A stretch of DNA of 50,984 bases. It comes from Candidatus Aquidulcis sp. (GTDB lineage Bacteria > Chloroflexota > Limnocylindria > Limnocylindrales > Limnocylindraceae). The stretch covers positions 1 to 50,984 of the forward strand of contig RGCW01000004.1 of the NCBI GenBank assembly GCA_009919005.1, in the 5' to 3' direction. The position numbers and the translations under genes are program-made. The notes under the pieces were generated by a model that had not been told where the DNA came from, did not search any database, and saw only the letters and a list, made by a program, of their open reading frames with translations. Below, one piece after another: positions 33,627 through 42,566 of the stretch (positions are counted from its first letter, which is position 1; each line of letters opens with the position of its first letter).

Positions 33627-36254
33627 ATGAGTTTAACGATTGAAACTCCAGCCGCGGATGCCCGCGATCTCCTGACGCAGAGCGAGGCCGCCGCACGTGC
33701 CACCGCGGTTCGTGAAGTGCGATACGCGCTCCAACTTGATCTTGCGCCGAACGCCGAAACCTTTCACGGCGCGATAACGGCACGGTTCATGCTCGAGGCG
33801 GGGCATGCTGGCTCGCTCTTCCTCTGCTTCCGCGGCCGAAGCATTCATCGGCTCTCGCTCAATGGCGTCGAGATCGCGGCACCCGATTGGAACGGCTATC
33901 GGCTTACCCTCCCCGCGAGGCAGTTGAAGCCTGGCGCTGAGAATCTCCTTGAAGTTGTCTACGAGAACGCGTATGACACGGGTGGGGACGGCGTCTTTCG
34001 CTTTATTGACCCCGAAGATCACGGCGAGTACATCTACACCAACTTTGAGCCCTATGAGGCCCATCGGATGGCGCCGCTCTTTGATCAGCCCGACATTAAG
34101 GCCAAGCTCTCGCTCTCTGTGACCGCCCCAGCGACATGGCGCGTCTTCGCCAATGGTGCAGAAACGTCGGCGCGCGCCGAAGGTTCTGACCGCACGCTGC
34201 ACACCTTTGCCGAGACCCCACCGCTGGCGAGCTATCTCTTCAGTTTCGCCGCTGGGCCCTTTGTTGGTCGACGGTTTGACGTGCCGATTCCGGGTCGTAC
34301 GGCCCCCGTGCAGGTAGGCCTCTGGTCACGAGGCTCGCTTGAGAAGCACCTGCCGTATGACCTGTTCCAGAAGATGACGAGCCAAGCCTTCACCTTCTAC
34401 GGCGAACTTTTCGGCCGCGAGTATCCATTCGAGAAGCTGGACCACGTTTACTGCCCCGAGTTCAATGTCGGGGCCATGGAGAACGTGGGACTGATCTCAT
34501 ATACCGAGCGCTACATCTTCTTGAGCCCACCGACACCGAGCGACATCACCGATCTTGCCGAGGTGGTCTTTCACGAGATCGCCCACATGTGGTTCGGCAA
34601 CCTAGTGACGATGCGGTGGTGGGATGACCTCTGGCTCAATGAGTCGTTTGCAACGTATGCAGCCGCCCTCTGCCTGACAGAGGGATCGGAGCACACCAGC
34701 GCCTGGCAGGAGTTCAATGTTCAGCTGAAGCGCTGGTCTCTTGTTGAGGATGACTCGCCAACCACCCATCCGATTGCGGGAACCGTGGCCGACACCGATC
34801 AGACGTTCCTGAACTTTGATGGCATCACGTATGGGAAGGGCGGAGCGGTGCTGAAGCAACTCGGAGCCCGGCTCGGTCGGAAGGGTTTTGCTGCGGGCCT
34901 TCGACTCCATTTCCAGCGACATGCGTTTGGCAACGCGACCCTTGCCGACTTCCTCGCCTCGCTTGAAGAGGGGAGCGGTGTGGCACTCGCGGACTGGTCA
35001 GCCCAGTGGTTGCGAACAAGTGGACCGAATCGACTCGGGGCCGTGATCACCCCAACTATGGACGGATCCATCGGCGCCCTCACGGTCACGCAGGAGGTGG
35101 TCTCCGGTGACAACGTCCTCCGCGAGCATCTCATGCGCATCGCCTTGCTGTATCCCGACAGCGGGAGCGCCGTCACCATTGAGTCGCATGAGGTCCTCGT
35201 GCGCGGCGCACGTACCGAAGTCGTGAGTGCGGTAGGACGACCTCTGCCGCTGGCGGTGATCCCCAATCATGACGATCTTGCTGTCGGGAAGCTCGCTTTT
35301 GATGAGCCGACGCTTCGCTTTGCCGAGGCGCGCCTAGAGGCGATTCCAGATGGGCTCTTGCGCCAGCTCACCTGGATGGGGATTTGGGAGCTCGTGCGCG
35401 ATGGTCGGTATTCAGCCGCGCGTTATGCACAACTCATCATTGACCGGTTGCCGCATGAGAGCGACTCCTCCATCGTGCAAGGGGTTGTTGAGTCGACCAT
35501 CGGTAGCCTTCTGCTGCGCTACCTCCCGGACGGTGAGCGTGAACGTTGGGGGAGCCGCATCGTTGATGCGGCGCGCGCTCGATTGGCTGAGGGCGGGAGT
35601 GAGGGAATGCGCATCGTTTGGTCCCGCGTCATGGTTCTCGCCTCCGTGACCCCGCGTGATGTCGAAGAGACCTGGCAGGTTGCGGTCGGCGAAACTCCAC
35701 TGGAGGGGGCCGAGATCGATCAGGATCATCGCTGGTCGCTGCTCGTGCGCGCTGCATCGTTTGGTGCCCCGAATACCGCTGAACGATTGTCGGCAGAGGC
35801 GCAACGCGATCCGAGTGATCGTGGCGCTCGTGCCCTCCTCGCTGCCGAGGTTGCGGCGCCGAGCGTCGCAGGAAAACGCATCGCATGGGAACGGATGTTG
35901 CGCGCAGACGGGTACGGGAGCGTTCGCAAGACCCTCGCCGCTGCCAGCGGTTTCGCCTGGCCTTGGCAGCGCGAGCTTCTCGCGCCGTATGTCGCGCAGA
36001 TCCCAACGGCACTCTTGGCTCTTGGATCTGCCGATGCTACGTTTGCTCGTGACCTGGTCACGCGAAGTGCATCACTCGGCCTGTGGGGCGCGCCCTCATC
36101 TATGCTCGCCGCCGTCGATGCGCTCTTACAAAACATCGCTGACCCGATCTACGGCATCCCGCCAGTTGACGCGGCACGCTTGCGTCGCTTCGCCCTGCTT
36201 GAACGTGATGGCATGGTGCGAGTCTTGCGGCAGCAGAGCAGCAGCGTGCAGTGA
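33627..36254 (+). CDS. pepN: Aminopeptidase N (M1 family)
   Basis: An 875-residue cytosolic zinc metallopeptidase. The exopeptidase motif GAMEN is at residues 282-286 and the zinc site HEIAH at 316-320 with Glu339 nineteen residues after the last histidine, as required for HEx2Hx18E. The N-terminal beta-sandwich, central catalytic and C-terminal helical domains fit the ERAP-like M1 type. It removes N-terminal residues from peptides and probably acts with PepA and the peptide transporter. ATG 33627 is close after pncB. The stop overlaps the next gene by 4 bases (TGA inside GTGA-type overlap), so the membrane protein is coupled. Confidence 0.95.
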   Translation: MSLTIETPAADARDLLTQSEAAARATAVREVRYALQLDLAPNAETFHGAITARFMLEAGHAGSLFLCFRGRSIHRLSLNGVEIAAPDWNGYRLTLPARQLKPGAENLLEVVYENAYDTGGDGVFRFIDPEDHGEYIYTNFEPYEAHRMAPLFDQPDIKAKLSLSVTAPATWRVFANGAETSARAEGSDRTLHTFAETPPLASYLFSFAAGPFVGRRFDVPIPGRTAPVQVGLWSRGSLEKHLPYDLFQKMTSQAFTFYGELFGREYPFEKLDHVYCPEFNVGAMENVGLISYTERYIFLSPPTPSDITDLAEVVFHEIAHMWFGNLVTMRWWDDLWLNESFATYAAALCLTEGSEHTSAWQEFNVQLKRWSLVEDDSPTTHPIAGTVADTDQTFLNFDGITYGKGGAVLKQLGARLGRKGFAAGLRLHFQRHAFGNATLADFLASLEEGSGVALADWSAQWLRTSGPNRLGAVITPTMDGSIGALTVTQEVVSGDNVLREHLMRIALLYPDSGSAVTIESHEVLVRGARTEVVSAVGRPLPLAVIPNHDDLAVGKLAFDEPTLRFAEARLEAIPDGLLRQLTWMGIWELVRDGRYSAARYAQLIIDRLPHESDSSIVQGVVESTIGSLLLRYLPDGERERWGSRIVDAARARLAEGGSEGMRIVWSRVMVLASVTPRDVEETWQVAVGETPLEGAEIDQDHRWSLLVRAASFGAPNTAERLSAEAQRDPSDRGARALLAAEVAAPSVAGKRIAWERMLRADGYGSVRKTLAAASGFAWPWQRELLAPYVAQIPTALLALGSADATFARDLVTRSASLGLWGAPSSMLAAVDALLQNIADPIYGIPPVDAARLRRFALLERDGMVRVLRQQSSSVQ

Positions 36255-36928
36255 ACCGATATCACTCCGCCGCGTCGAAGGCGGCACTAGCGCGACGAGC
36301 GCTCCTCCTGCTCGCGGTCCTCGCGCTCATCAGTGCGGGAACGGTGATGGGGTACTTCTCGGTCTTAGATCTTGTGGCGATCAATCGGGCAACGCCTGAC
36401 GATGCGACTCAGGCCTTCGGTACCGTCAGGGCGGCGAACACACTCCTCCTCATCGTGATCCCCGTGGTGTGGGTGGTGATCCTGCGTTGGTTGCGTGCCA
36501 GCCTTCAGAACGCTCACGCCCTTGATCTGCCACACCCAGTCGTGCCGTACGGCAAGATCAATCGGATAGTGGCACTCTGCGCGCTCCCAGGGCCGTTGAT
36601 CGGCCAGCCGGGGCGACTCTTGGCCATGCACACGGAGAGCCTTGCAGGCTCCTTTGGTGGAACGGGAGCGTCACGGCGGCGCGCGGATAGCGGATCAGCA
36701 CGATGGGCCGCCCGAATCTCCGTGGTTGTGGCGCCCCTCTGGGTGGGTGGGCTGATCACCTCTCACTCCGATCACCATGCGGTGATCTGGGTTGCCGCAG
36801 GATGGGTCTCGCTGAGCGCTGTCGCGATCCTGTTGCGCCAGGCAATCGCTGCCGTGCAGCTTGGTGAGGAGCTGCAGAGTGCCTTGCGCGCGGCGGAGCA
36901 GCGGGATCGCTCCCGCGCAACCAGGTAG
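36251..36928 (+). CDS. Membrane protein of unknown function
   Basis: A 225-residue protein with four or so hydrophobic segments (about 16-45, 65-85, 155-172, 180-198) and a basic N-terminus. The stretch VVILRWLRASLQNAHAL, after a hydrophobic run, recalls DUF4328-like membrane proteins, but I am not sure. GTG 36251 overlaps pepN by 4 bases. The next gene, only 8 bases on, encodes another membrane protein of similar style, so the two may be paralogues. No enzyme motif is seen. Confidence 0.7.
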   Translation: MNRYHSAASKAALARRALLLLAVLALISAGTVMGYFSVLDLVAINRATPDDATQAFGTVRAANTLLLIVIPVVWVVILRWLRASLQNAHALDLPHPVVPYGKINRIVALCALPGPLIGQPGRLLAMHTESLAGSFGGTGASRRRADSGSARWAARISVVVAPLWVGGLITSHSDHHAVIWVAAGWVSLSAVAILLRQAIAAVQLGEELQSALRAAEQRDRSRATR

Positions 36929-36936
36929 CGGCCACG

Positions 36937-37683
36937 GTGGCAACGCGGCGGCTCCTCCCGCGCAGCGAGACCGTGATGGTCGGCGCCATCCTGGCCAGTT
37001 CAATCGTCCTAGCGCTTCGCGGGTGGCTCCTCTTTCGAAGTGGTGACAACATCCTCGCCTACGCAGCGGACCCAGGTGCCGCTGCAGCGGGAATCCTCGG
37101 GGAGCAGTTGGCCCTCTCCGTTCTCCGACTTGTCGCGGTAATCCTTGACGTCGCCGCAGGGCTCGCGGTGCTAGGGTGGACATCACGGTTGCAGCACGAA
37201 GGCCTGCTCACCGTCGGTGAGCGACGACTTGCAATTCTCGCCGGTGTTCTGCCGTGGAGCCCACTCTTGCTCGCGCAGTCGATCGCGGCACCCCCTGTGG
37301 CGCTACTCGTCTTTCTCGGTCACGCCATTTGGGTCGGAGTAGCTGCCGTGCTCCTGCGACGCGCGCGCGACGCACAGCTCATCACCACCGGGCCATATCA
37401 CGCAGGCGGCGTAGTCGCTGTTCTCCTCCTCGGATCTTGGATCGTTGGCGGTGCCGCCGCACCCTGGGTGTACGCCCAACCGTCGCTGGGCATCACCGAG
37501 GCGTTAACCGCAAACGTTCAGGCGCAGATCAACGAGATCGTCATCGCACAGCGGGTACGTGGGCTCGTCATGATTGCCGGCGGGGCCTTCACCCTGATTG
37601 CCATAGAGCCACTCATGCGCAGCGTTCGTTCCGCCGTCACCCGTTTGGATGAGCGTCTGCAGCGACTCCGCGAGGAGGGTTAA
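36937..37683 (+). CDS. Membrane protein of unknown function
   Basis: A 248-residue protein with about five or six hydrophobic segments. RLVAVILDVAAGLAVLGWTSRLQHEGLL has a similar layout to the matching part of its upstream neighbour, which makes a duplicated pair plausible but not shown. GTG 36937 is used; ribosome binding signals are weak. The C-terminal ~30 residues are basic and amphipathic (RSAVTRLDERLQRLREE). It ends in a 4-base convergent overlap with the aminotransferase gene. Function is unknown. Confidence 0.7.
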   Translation: MATRRLLPRSETVMVGAILASSIVLALRGWLLFRSGDNILAYAADPGAAAAGILGEQLALSVLRLVAVILDVAAGLAVLGWTSRLQHEGLLTVGERRLAILAGVLPWSPLLLAQSIAAPPVALLVFLGHAIWVGVAAVLLRRARDAQLITTGPYHAGGVVAVLLLGSWIVGGAAAPWVYAQPSLGITEALTANVQAQINEIVIAQRVRGLVMIAGGAFTLIAIEPLMRSVRSAVTRLDERLQRLREEG

Positions 37684-39134
37684 CGCGTCAGCTCGGCTGC
37701 CAATTCTTCAAAGACGCCTAGGTAGTGGTCGGCGTCCGCCGAGTTCATGGCGATTGAGAGTGTCCACTCCTCATCGCGACCAGGCGTGCTGAAAATCCCC
37801 CGATTCATGTTCCAGAGCCACACCAGATCGATTAGCTCTTTCTGTTGCGCCGACTTGTAGGTGTCATAGTCAACGACCTTTGATTGGGCAAAGGTGATCA
37901 CCCCTTTGGACTCAATCCCCACCGCATACGCTGCGAGCCTGTAGCGATTGATGATCCCCTGCGCCCCGTCAAGGAGTTGATCGTTCAGGCGACCGAGATG
38001 TGCGTAGGAGTCGGGGGTCATGACGCGCTCTAGGTTCGCGCGCGCTGCGGCCATGGCAAGCGGGTTTCCGTTGAAGGTGCCCACCATGTACACGTCACCT
38101 GAGTCAACCGCCGACCACATCTCATCGGTGCCACCGATCGCGCCCGTTGGGATTCCTGCGCCGAGCGCCTTGGCCAAGCAGACAAGGTCTGGCGTGATGG
38201 CAAAGAGTTCCGTTGCACCGCCAGCGGCAACGGTGAGGCCGGTCTTCACCTCGTCAACGATCCAGACGACGCCAAATTTCTTGGTGATGCGTCGAACTTC
38301 AGCGAGATAGCCTGGTTCTGGCAGGATCACGCCGCAATTCATCATCGCGGCCTCCATGATCAAGCAGGCGGGGAGCCGCCCCTCGTGCTGCAACGCCGTA
38401 AGTCGGCGCTCCAGAACTCCCGCGTCATTGAATGGGACCGCGGTCGTCATTTGCGTCACTGCGTCGGGGATCCCTTTGCCATAGGCGATCGACGGGTAGT
38501 GTTCGCGATCGGTACCCTCGTAGACCGAGAGACCGATGTCCACCATTACGTAGTCGTGGTGGCCGTGATAACTGCCAAAGATCTTCATCACACCATCGCG
38601 ACCCGTCACGGCGCGCGCCAACCGGATCGCGTCCATGGTCGCCTCGGAGCCCGAGTTGACGAATCGCCAGCGTGGGAGTTTCCAGCGGGCGGCGAGGTGT
38701 TCGGCCACGACGTACACATCTTCTGTCGGTGCGGCGAAGTGCGACCCGAGGCGAATTCGTCGCTCGACCGCCTCAGTGATGATCGGGTGCGCATGCCCTT
38801 GCACCATGCTGCCGATGCCATTGTGGACGTCGAGGTACTGGTGCCCATCAACATCCCAGACGTACTGTCCCTGGCCTCGCTCGAGATAGATCGGCCATGG
38901 CGCGCGCTTCTGGTAGCTCGAAGAGACGCCGCCGACCAGCGATTGCTTGGCACGAGCGTAGGCGGCCGCGGAGGCCTGGGTGCGAGCATCAAGTCGCTCA
39001 GTCTCGCGCGCCGTCAGTTCACGAACCCGTGCCGGGTCGATCTGCACGGTCGGCCCCGTGGAGGGTTCGGCGCGATGGGGGGCGGGCGTCGAGGTTGGTA
39101 CCAGGTGTCGAAGCGGTGCGATCGCCATATCCAT
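37680..39134 (-). CDS. Class III PLP-dependent aminotransferase (GSA-aminotransferase-like)
   Basis: A 484-residue fold-type I enzyme of the HemL/omega-amino acid aminotransferase group. The PLP lysine lies in LAKALGAGIPTGAIGG; other segments are NSGSEATMDAIRLARAVTG (phosphate cup), FGSYHGHHDYVM and WIVDEVKTGLTVAAGG. The first ~50 residues are Pro/Thr/Glu-rich and family-atypical. HemL, with its stricter GNPLAMAAG pattern, is a possible reading (here GNPLAMAAAR), but the distinct middle (IMEAAMMNCGVILPEPGYL) favours a general aspartate/omega-aminotransferase label. ATG 39134 has GAAGGA five bases upstream; ATG 39128 is also possible. A cluster of palindromes lies upstream. Confidence 0.85.
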   Translation of the reverse strand: MDMAIAPLRHLVPTSTPAPHRAEPSTGPTVQIDPARVRELTARETERLDARTQASAAAYARAKQSLVGGVSSSYQKRAPWPIYLERGQGQYVWDVDGHQYLDVHNGIGSMVQGHAHPIITEAVERRIRLGSHFAAPTEDVYVVAEHLAARWKLPRWRFVNSGSEATMDAIRLARAVTGRDGVMKIFGSYHGHHDYVMVDIGLSVYEGTDREHYPSIAYGKGIPDAVTQMTTAVPFNDAGVLERRLTALQHEGRLPACLIMEAAMMNCGVILPEPGYLAEVRRITKKFGVVWIVDEVKTGLTVAAGGATELFAITPDLVCLAKALGAGIPTGAIGGTDEMWSAVDSGDVYMVGTFNGNPLAMAAARANLERVMTPDSYAHLGRLNDQLLDGAQGIINRYRLAAYAVGIESKGVITFAQSKVVDYDTYKSAQQKELIDLVWLWNMNRGIFSTPGRDEEWTLSIAMNSADADHYLGVFEELAAELTR

Positions 39135-39144
39135 ACATCCTTCT

Positions 39145-39251
39145 CTGCGGATTCCGCAGTGCGGACCGCTGTGGGGGCGATTCTAGCACCTATAGGGGGT
39201 CGAGGGTGCGGATATCGCAATCCACGAGGGATTTCCGCACGAATTGTGCGG
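39145..39251 (-). promoter_or_regulatory. Palindrome cluster upstream of the aminotransferase
   Basis: Three palindromes sharing TGCGG/CCGCA half-sites occur in 107 bases: CTGCGGATTCCGCAG at 39145-39159 (perfect 15-mer, overlapping CCGCAGTGCGG 39154-39164), TGCGGATATCGCA at 39207-39219, and CCGCACGAATTGTGCGG at 39235-39251. The first lies beside the ribosome binding site of the aminotransferase; the last is just after the NUDIX stop and may also act as a terminator for it. Repeated half-sites in a promoter region suggest operators of one regulator. The protein that binds them is unknown. Confidence 0.45.
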
Positions 39252-39263
39252 GGGAGGGGCCTC

Positions 39264-39899
39264 CTAGCGGCCGGCCAGGCGCCCCGCCACGTCAATGGCG
39301 ATCAGGCTCTTGGCATCAACGACGGCACCCCGCCGAACCGCCTCAACCGCGTCTGCGATCGTCAATCGCACCGCCTCGATGGCCTCATCCTCATCGGGGC
39401 GAAGGGCGTTGGGACCGGCATCCGAGAGTTGGAGTGCCAGATACAACTCCATGCGCTCACTCGTGAAGCCGGGAGCCGTGTAGAAGCTCTGCAGATGCTG
39501 CCACTGAGCCGCTCGTAGCCCCGTCTCCTCTTCGAGCTCTCGCTGCGCAGCGGTCTTAGGTGCCTCGGGGACGCCAGCCCGGACGTCAAGGGTTCCAGCA
39601 GGTATCTCAAGCAAGAGCTGATTGGCCGGGGCACGGAACTGGCGTACGAAGAGCAGTTCGCTCTCGGGAGTGATCGCCTCACGAGTCGCCGCATCAATGG
39701 CGAGAATCGCGACGGCACCTGGGTGCCCCACGATGTACCGAACATGCTGATCGCCACCGTGGCGTTGCACCGTCGTGCGTCGCCACTCCATATAAGCCGC
39801 GTGCATCACCAGATCTGACGAGAGTACGACCTCGTTGAGATCACCCGGCTCCAAGAGTTGGGCGAGGCGCGCACCAAGCGCGTCAGTACCGAAGCGCAT
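39264..39899 (-). CDS. NUDIX hydrolase (ADP-ribose pyrophosphatase-like)
   Basis: A 211-residue protein. The NUDIX box is mainly intact: E-x7-RELEEETGL in EAPKTAAQRELEEETGL (Mg2+-binding glutamates), with PAGTLDVRAG before it, as in ADP-ribose pyrophosphatases; the spacing of the first glycine differs by one or two residues from the strict consensus. The enzyme would split ADP-ribose or a nucleoside diphosphate sugar to AMP plus ribose 5-phosphate. It sits 14 bases downstream of the MalK-like ATPase, in the same direction, so the two may share a transcript. Confidence 0.85.
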   Translation of the reverse strand: MRFGTDALGARLAQLLEPGDLNEVVLSSDLVMHAAYMEWRRTTVQRHGGDQHVRYIVGHPGAVAILAIDAATREAITPESELLFVRQFRAPANQLLLEIPAGTLDVRAGVPEAPKTAAQRELEEETGLRAAQWQHLQSFYTAPGFTSERMELYLALQLSDAGPNALRPDEDEAIEAVRLTIADAVEAVRRGAVVDAKSLIAIDVAGRLAGR

Positions 39900-39913
39900 C
39901 GTCGGTTGCGTGA

Positions 39914-40987
39914 TCAGCGAAGTGCGGCGCCGGTAGCCGAATCAAATAGATGCAACTTGCTATGTGCAAGTGCGAGCTTCACCGTGGCGCCACGCGGAGT
40001 CTTGTGCTCTGATCCGACGAGCGCAAGGATGTCACCGCTCGATGTTGAGAAGTGGAGCAGCTCTTGAGCACCGAGATACTCCACCACGTCTGCGGTGAGT
40101 TCTAGTTGCGAAGCGCCCGTGCCAGCAGGTCCGAGTTCAAGGTGCTCTGGCCGGAAGCCAAGCGTCACCGTCGTTCGACCCTTGAGCGCCGTTGCGCGGG
40201 CATCATCGATCTCTATCGTGATCTCGCCCGATTGAACCCGTCGCCCGTCAACCGTGGCTTCGAGGAGATTCATCGCTGGTGAGCCGATGAACCCTGCCAC
40301 AAAGCGATTGACCGGAAGGTCGTACAACTCCTGCGGGGTGCCGACCTGTTGCAGCCTCCCCTCGCTCATCACCGCGATTCGGGTACCCATCGTCATCGCT
40401 TCAACCTGGTCGTGGGTCACATAGACGACGGTGGTCTTGAGCCGCGCATGGAGGCGTAGGATCTCGGCGCGCGTCTGAACTCGTAGCTGTGCATCCAGGT
40501 TTGAGAGAGGCTCGTCCATGAGGAAGACCTCGGGCTCGCGTACGATCGCGCGACCGAGGGCGACGCGTTGGCGCTGGCCTCCGGAGAGCTCCTTCGGCTT
40601 GCGAGAGAGCAGCTTGGTGAGGTCAAGGATGGCTGCCGCCTCGTTGACCCGTCGCTCGATCTCACCCTTGTCGATCTTGCGCAGCTTCAGGCCAAAGGCG
40701 AGGTTCTCTCGAACGGTCATGTGCGGGTAAAGGGCGTAGCTCTGGAAGACCATGGCGATGTCGCGGTCTTTTGGTGCGATGTCGTTGACGACCTTGTCGC
40801 CGATCCGCAGCGTGCCGTCGCTGATGTCCTCCAGACCGGCGATCATTCGAAGTGAGGTGGTCTTCCCGCAGCCCGATGGGCCGACCAGCACCATGAACTC
40901 ACCGTCAGCGATCTCTAGGGAGAGATCCTCCACGGCGAGGACTTCGCCGTACCGTTTGGAAACGCCATCAAATGTGACCGTGGCCAT
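39914..40987 (-). CDS. Sugar-type ABC transporter ATPase (MalK/UgpC-like)
   Basis: A 357-residue ATPase with TOBE-type C-terminal extension (residues ~240-355). Walker A GPSGCGKTT at 36-44, signature LSGGQ in ELSGGQRQRVALGRA, Walker B FLMDEPLSNLDAQ, and the H-loop YVTHDQVEAMT are present. This type powers carbohydrate or glycerol-3-phosphate importers; one shared ATPase (MsmX-like) can serve several permeases. No permease or binding protein lies beside it, so it may be such a shared ATPase. ATG 40987 follows AGGAGG; a TTG three bases earlier is not needed. Confidence 0.93.
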   Translation of the reverse strand: MATVTFDGVSKRYGEVLAVEDLSLEIADGEFMVLVGPSGCGKTTSLRMIAGLEDISDGTLRIGDKVVNDIAPKDRDIAMVFQSYALYPHMTVRENLAFGLKLRKIDKGEIERRVNEAAAILDLTKLLSRKPKELSGGQRQRVALGRAIVREPEVFLMDEPLSNLDAQLRVQTRAEILRLHARLKTTVVYVTHDQVEAMTMGTRIAVMSEGRLQQVGTPQELYDLPVNRFVAGFIGSPAMNLLEATVDGRRVQSGEITIEIDDARATALKGRTTVTLGFRPEHLELGPAGTGASQLELTADVVEYLGAQELLHFSTSSGDILALVGSEHKTPRGATVKLALAHSKLHLFDSATGAALR

Positions 40988-41028
40988 CAATCGCCTCCTT
41001 GCTGGCTGGCCCCTCTATGGGGGCATCC

Positions 41029-41055
41029 CGCCGCTAGGCGAGTCTATCAGCGGCG
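41029..41055 (-). terminator. Hairpin after the MFS gene
   Basis: CGCCGCT (41029-41035) and AGCGGCG (41049-41055) form a 7-bp stem with a 13-base loop; a second short stem GCCCC/GGGGC follows at 41009-41024. The spot between the MFS stop and the ATPase ribosome binding site suits a terminator for the MFS gene. No U-tract follows, so the assignment is weak. Confidence 0.4.
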
Positions 41056-41081
41056 TGGGGCCGGTGGCCGCGTGAGCCGAA

Positions 41082-42374
41082 TCAGGCGCGCTGCACCCCG
41101 GTGGGCATCTCTTTGATCCGCCAGACTGGGCCAAAGAGGAGTGGGATGAAGGCGAGTGACGCCCCAATCCCGCTGATGAGGAGGGTCTCCCGAAGGCCAA
41201 GGCTGACGCCGATGATCCCGCCGATGAGCGAGCCGATGGGCATCGTCCCCCAAACAAACCATCGCATCGTTGCATTCATGCGCCCCGCCATCTCGGGAGG
41301 GGTAAGTGCCTGGCGGAGGCTCACCTGATTGATGTTGTACAGGGTCCCTGAAGCCGCGCCCGCAAAGAAGCCACCCCCGATGACGAGGGCATTGAGAAGA
41401 TCGTTGCCAGGCTGACAGAAGGCGAGAAGCACGACGAGCGGCCCACTCCACGGGACCGTCAACACGATGGTGCGTCCAACCCCAAGACGCTTGGAGATCC
41501 GATCTGCCAGGAGTGCGCTGATCAGTCCGCCCGCGGAGCCGAGCGTGGCGGCAAAGCCGATGAACGCTACCGAGAGCCCCAGCACGCGATACGCAAAGAT
41601 CATGGTTACGGTGTTGCCGATGCTACTGAAGAGGTTTGAGGTTGCCGTGGCGCTGCCGATCGTCCGAAGGGCAGGATGTCCAAACACATATCTCACCCCT
41701 GCAGCGATCTCTGACCGCAGCGATCCTCGTGGCGTGGCGCTCTTTGGAGCGCTCGCATCATTCAACTCTGCAACTGACTCATGGTGTGGCTTGATCGAGA
41801 AGATGAAGAGTGCGGAGAAGACGTAGGAGACCGCATCGATGATCACCGCCATCGGTGCCTTCACAACGGCGATGAGCGCACCCGCGACGCTCGGGCCAAG
41901 GAGTCCAGCAGCTGAGCGACTTATCTCCAACTTGGAGTTCCCTTCAACAAGATCCTCCTTGGGTATCAGCGATGGCAGATATGCCTGATAGGCAACGTCG
42001 AAGAAAACGGTCAACGTACCGAGCAGCAGGCCGATGATGACCAGTTGCGGCACGGAGAGCACCCCCAAGACGTACGAGGCCGGGATCATCAAGAGCAGTG
42101 CGGCTCGCCCAAGGTCACCAGCGATCAAGACACCGCGGCGCGGGAGTCGATCGACGAGTGCCCCGACGAGAAGCCCCAGAAGAAGGAAGGGGAGCGTATC
42201 GGCCAGATTGATGGCGGCGATGTCGAGTGGGCTTGCGTTGAGCAGCTGAATCGCCACGATCGGCATGGCGAGGTTGCTGAAGTTCGAGCCGAGGTGGCTG
42301 ATCGTCTCCGCCGCCCAGAGTCGAAGGAATCCAGGATCGTTGATCAGACGGCGTCGGCCTTCGGTGACTGACAA
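41082..42374 (-). CDS. MFS transporter (putative efflux, DHA3-like)
   Basis: A 430-residue membrane protein with about ten to twelve hydrophobic segments and a central cytoplasmic loop (DASAPKSATPRGSLRSEIAAG). The starting segment DPGFLRLWAAETISHLGSNFSNLAMPIVAI, the loop ALVDRLPRRGVLI and VAYQAYLPSLIPKEDLVEGN are typical of MFS members related to enterobactin exporter/macrolide efflux (DHA3) transporters. Substrate unknown. TTG 42374 is the start: AAAGGAG lies six bases upstream and in-frame sequence before that is tRNA. The gene follows tRNA-His by 24 bases on the same strand. Confidence 0.88.
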   Translation of the reverse strand: MSVTEGRRRLINDPGFLRLWAAETISHLGSNFSNLAMPIVAIQLLNASPLDIAAINLADTLPFLLLGLLVGALVDRLPRRGVLIAGDLGRAALLLMIPASYVLGVLSVPQLVIIGLLLGTLTVFFDVAYQAYLPSLIPKEDLVEGNSKLEISRSAAGLLGPSVAGALIAVVKAPMAVIIDAVSYVFSALFIFSIKPHHESVAELNDASAPKSATPRGSLRSEIAAGVRYVFGHPALRTIGSATATSNLFSSIGNTVTMIFAYRVLGLSVAFIGFAATLGSAGGLISALLADRISKRLGVGRTIVLTVPWSGPLVVLLAFCQPGNDLLNALVIGGGFFAGAASGTLYNINQVSLRQALTPPEMAGRMNATMRWFVWGTMPIGSLIGGIIGVSLGLRETLLISGIGASLAFIPLLFGPVWRIKEMPTGVQRA

Positions 42375-42397
42375 GGGGCGCTCCTTTGGTGAGGTGG

Positions 42398-42470
42398 GGT
42401 GGCCAGAGGGAATTGAACCCTCATCTGCGGCTCCACAAACCGCGGTCCTAACCATTGAACGATGGCCACC
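42398..42470 (-). tRNA. tRNA-His (GTG)
   Basis: Cloverleaf on the minus strand. The acceptor stem GTGGCCA pairs with TGGCCAC; an extra G at -1 opposite C73 is the histidine identity hallmark. The anticodon loop TTGTGGA carries GTG with stem GCGGT/GCCGC. The T-loop reads GGTTCAATTCC. CCA is not encoded. It precedes the MFS gene by 24 bases. Confidence 0.95.
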
Positions 42471-42566
42471 AAGTGAGCCGCCATCTTACCCCGAGGCGAG
42501 GGGGGTGGGGCAGGGTAGACTGGAGGTGAGGGTTGACCGTTGATGGCGGCGCCCGAAGGGAGGGTC

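Noticed and set aside
39235-39251. NUDIX terminator as sole function of this palindrome
   Set aside because: It shares its half-site with two other palindromes nearby and lacks a U-tract, so an operator role is at least equally likely.
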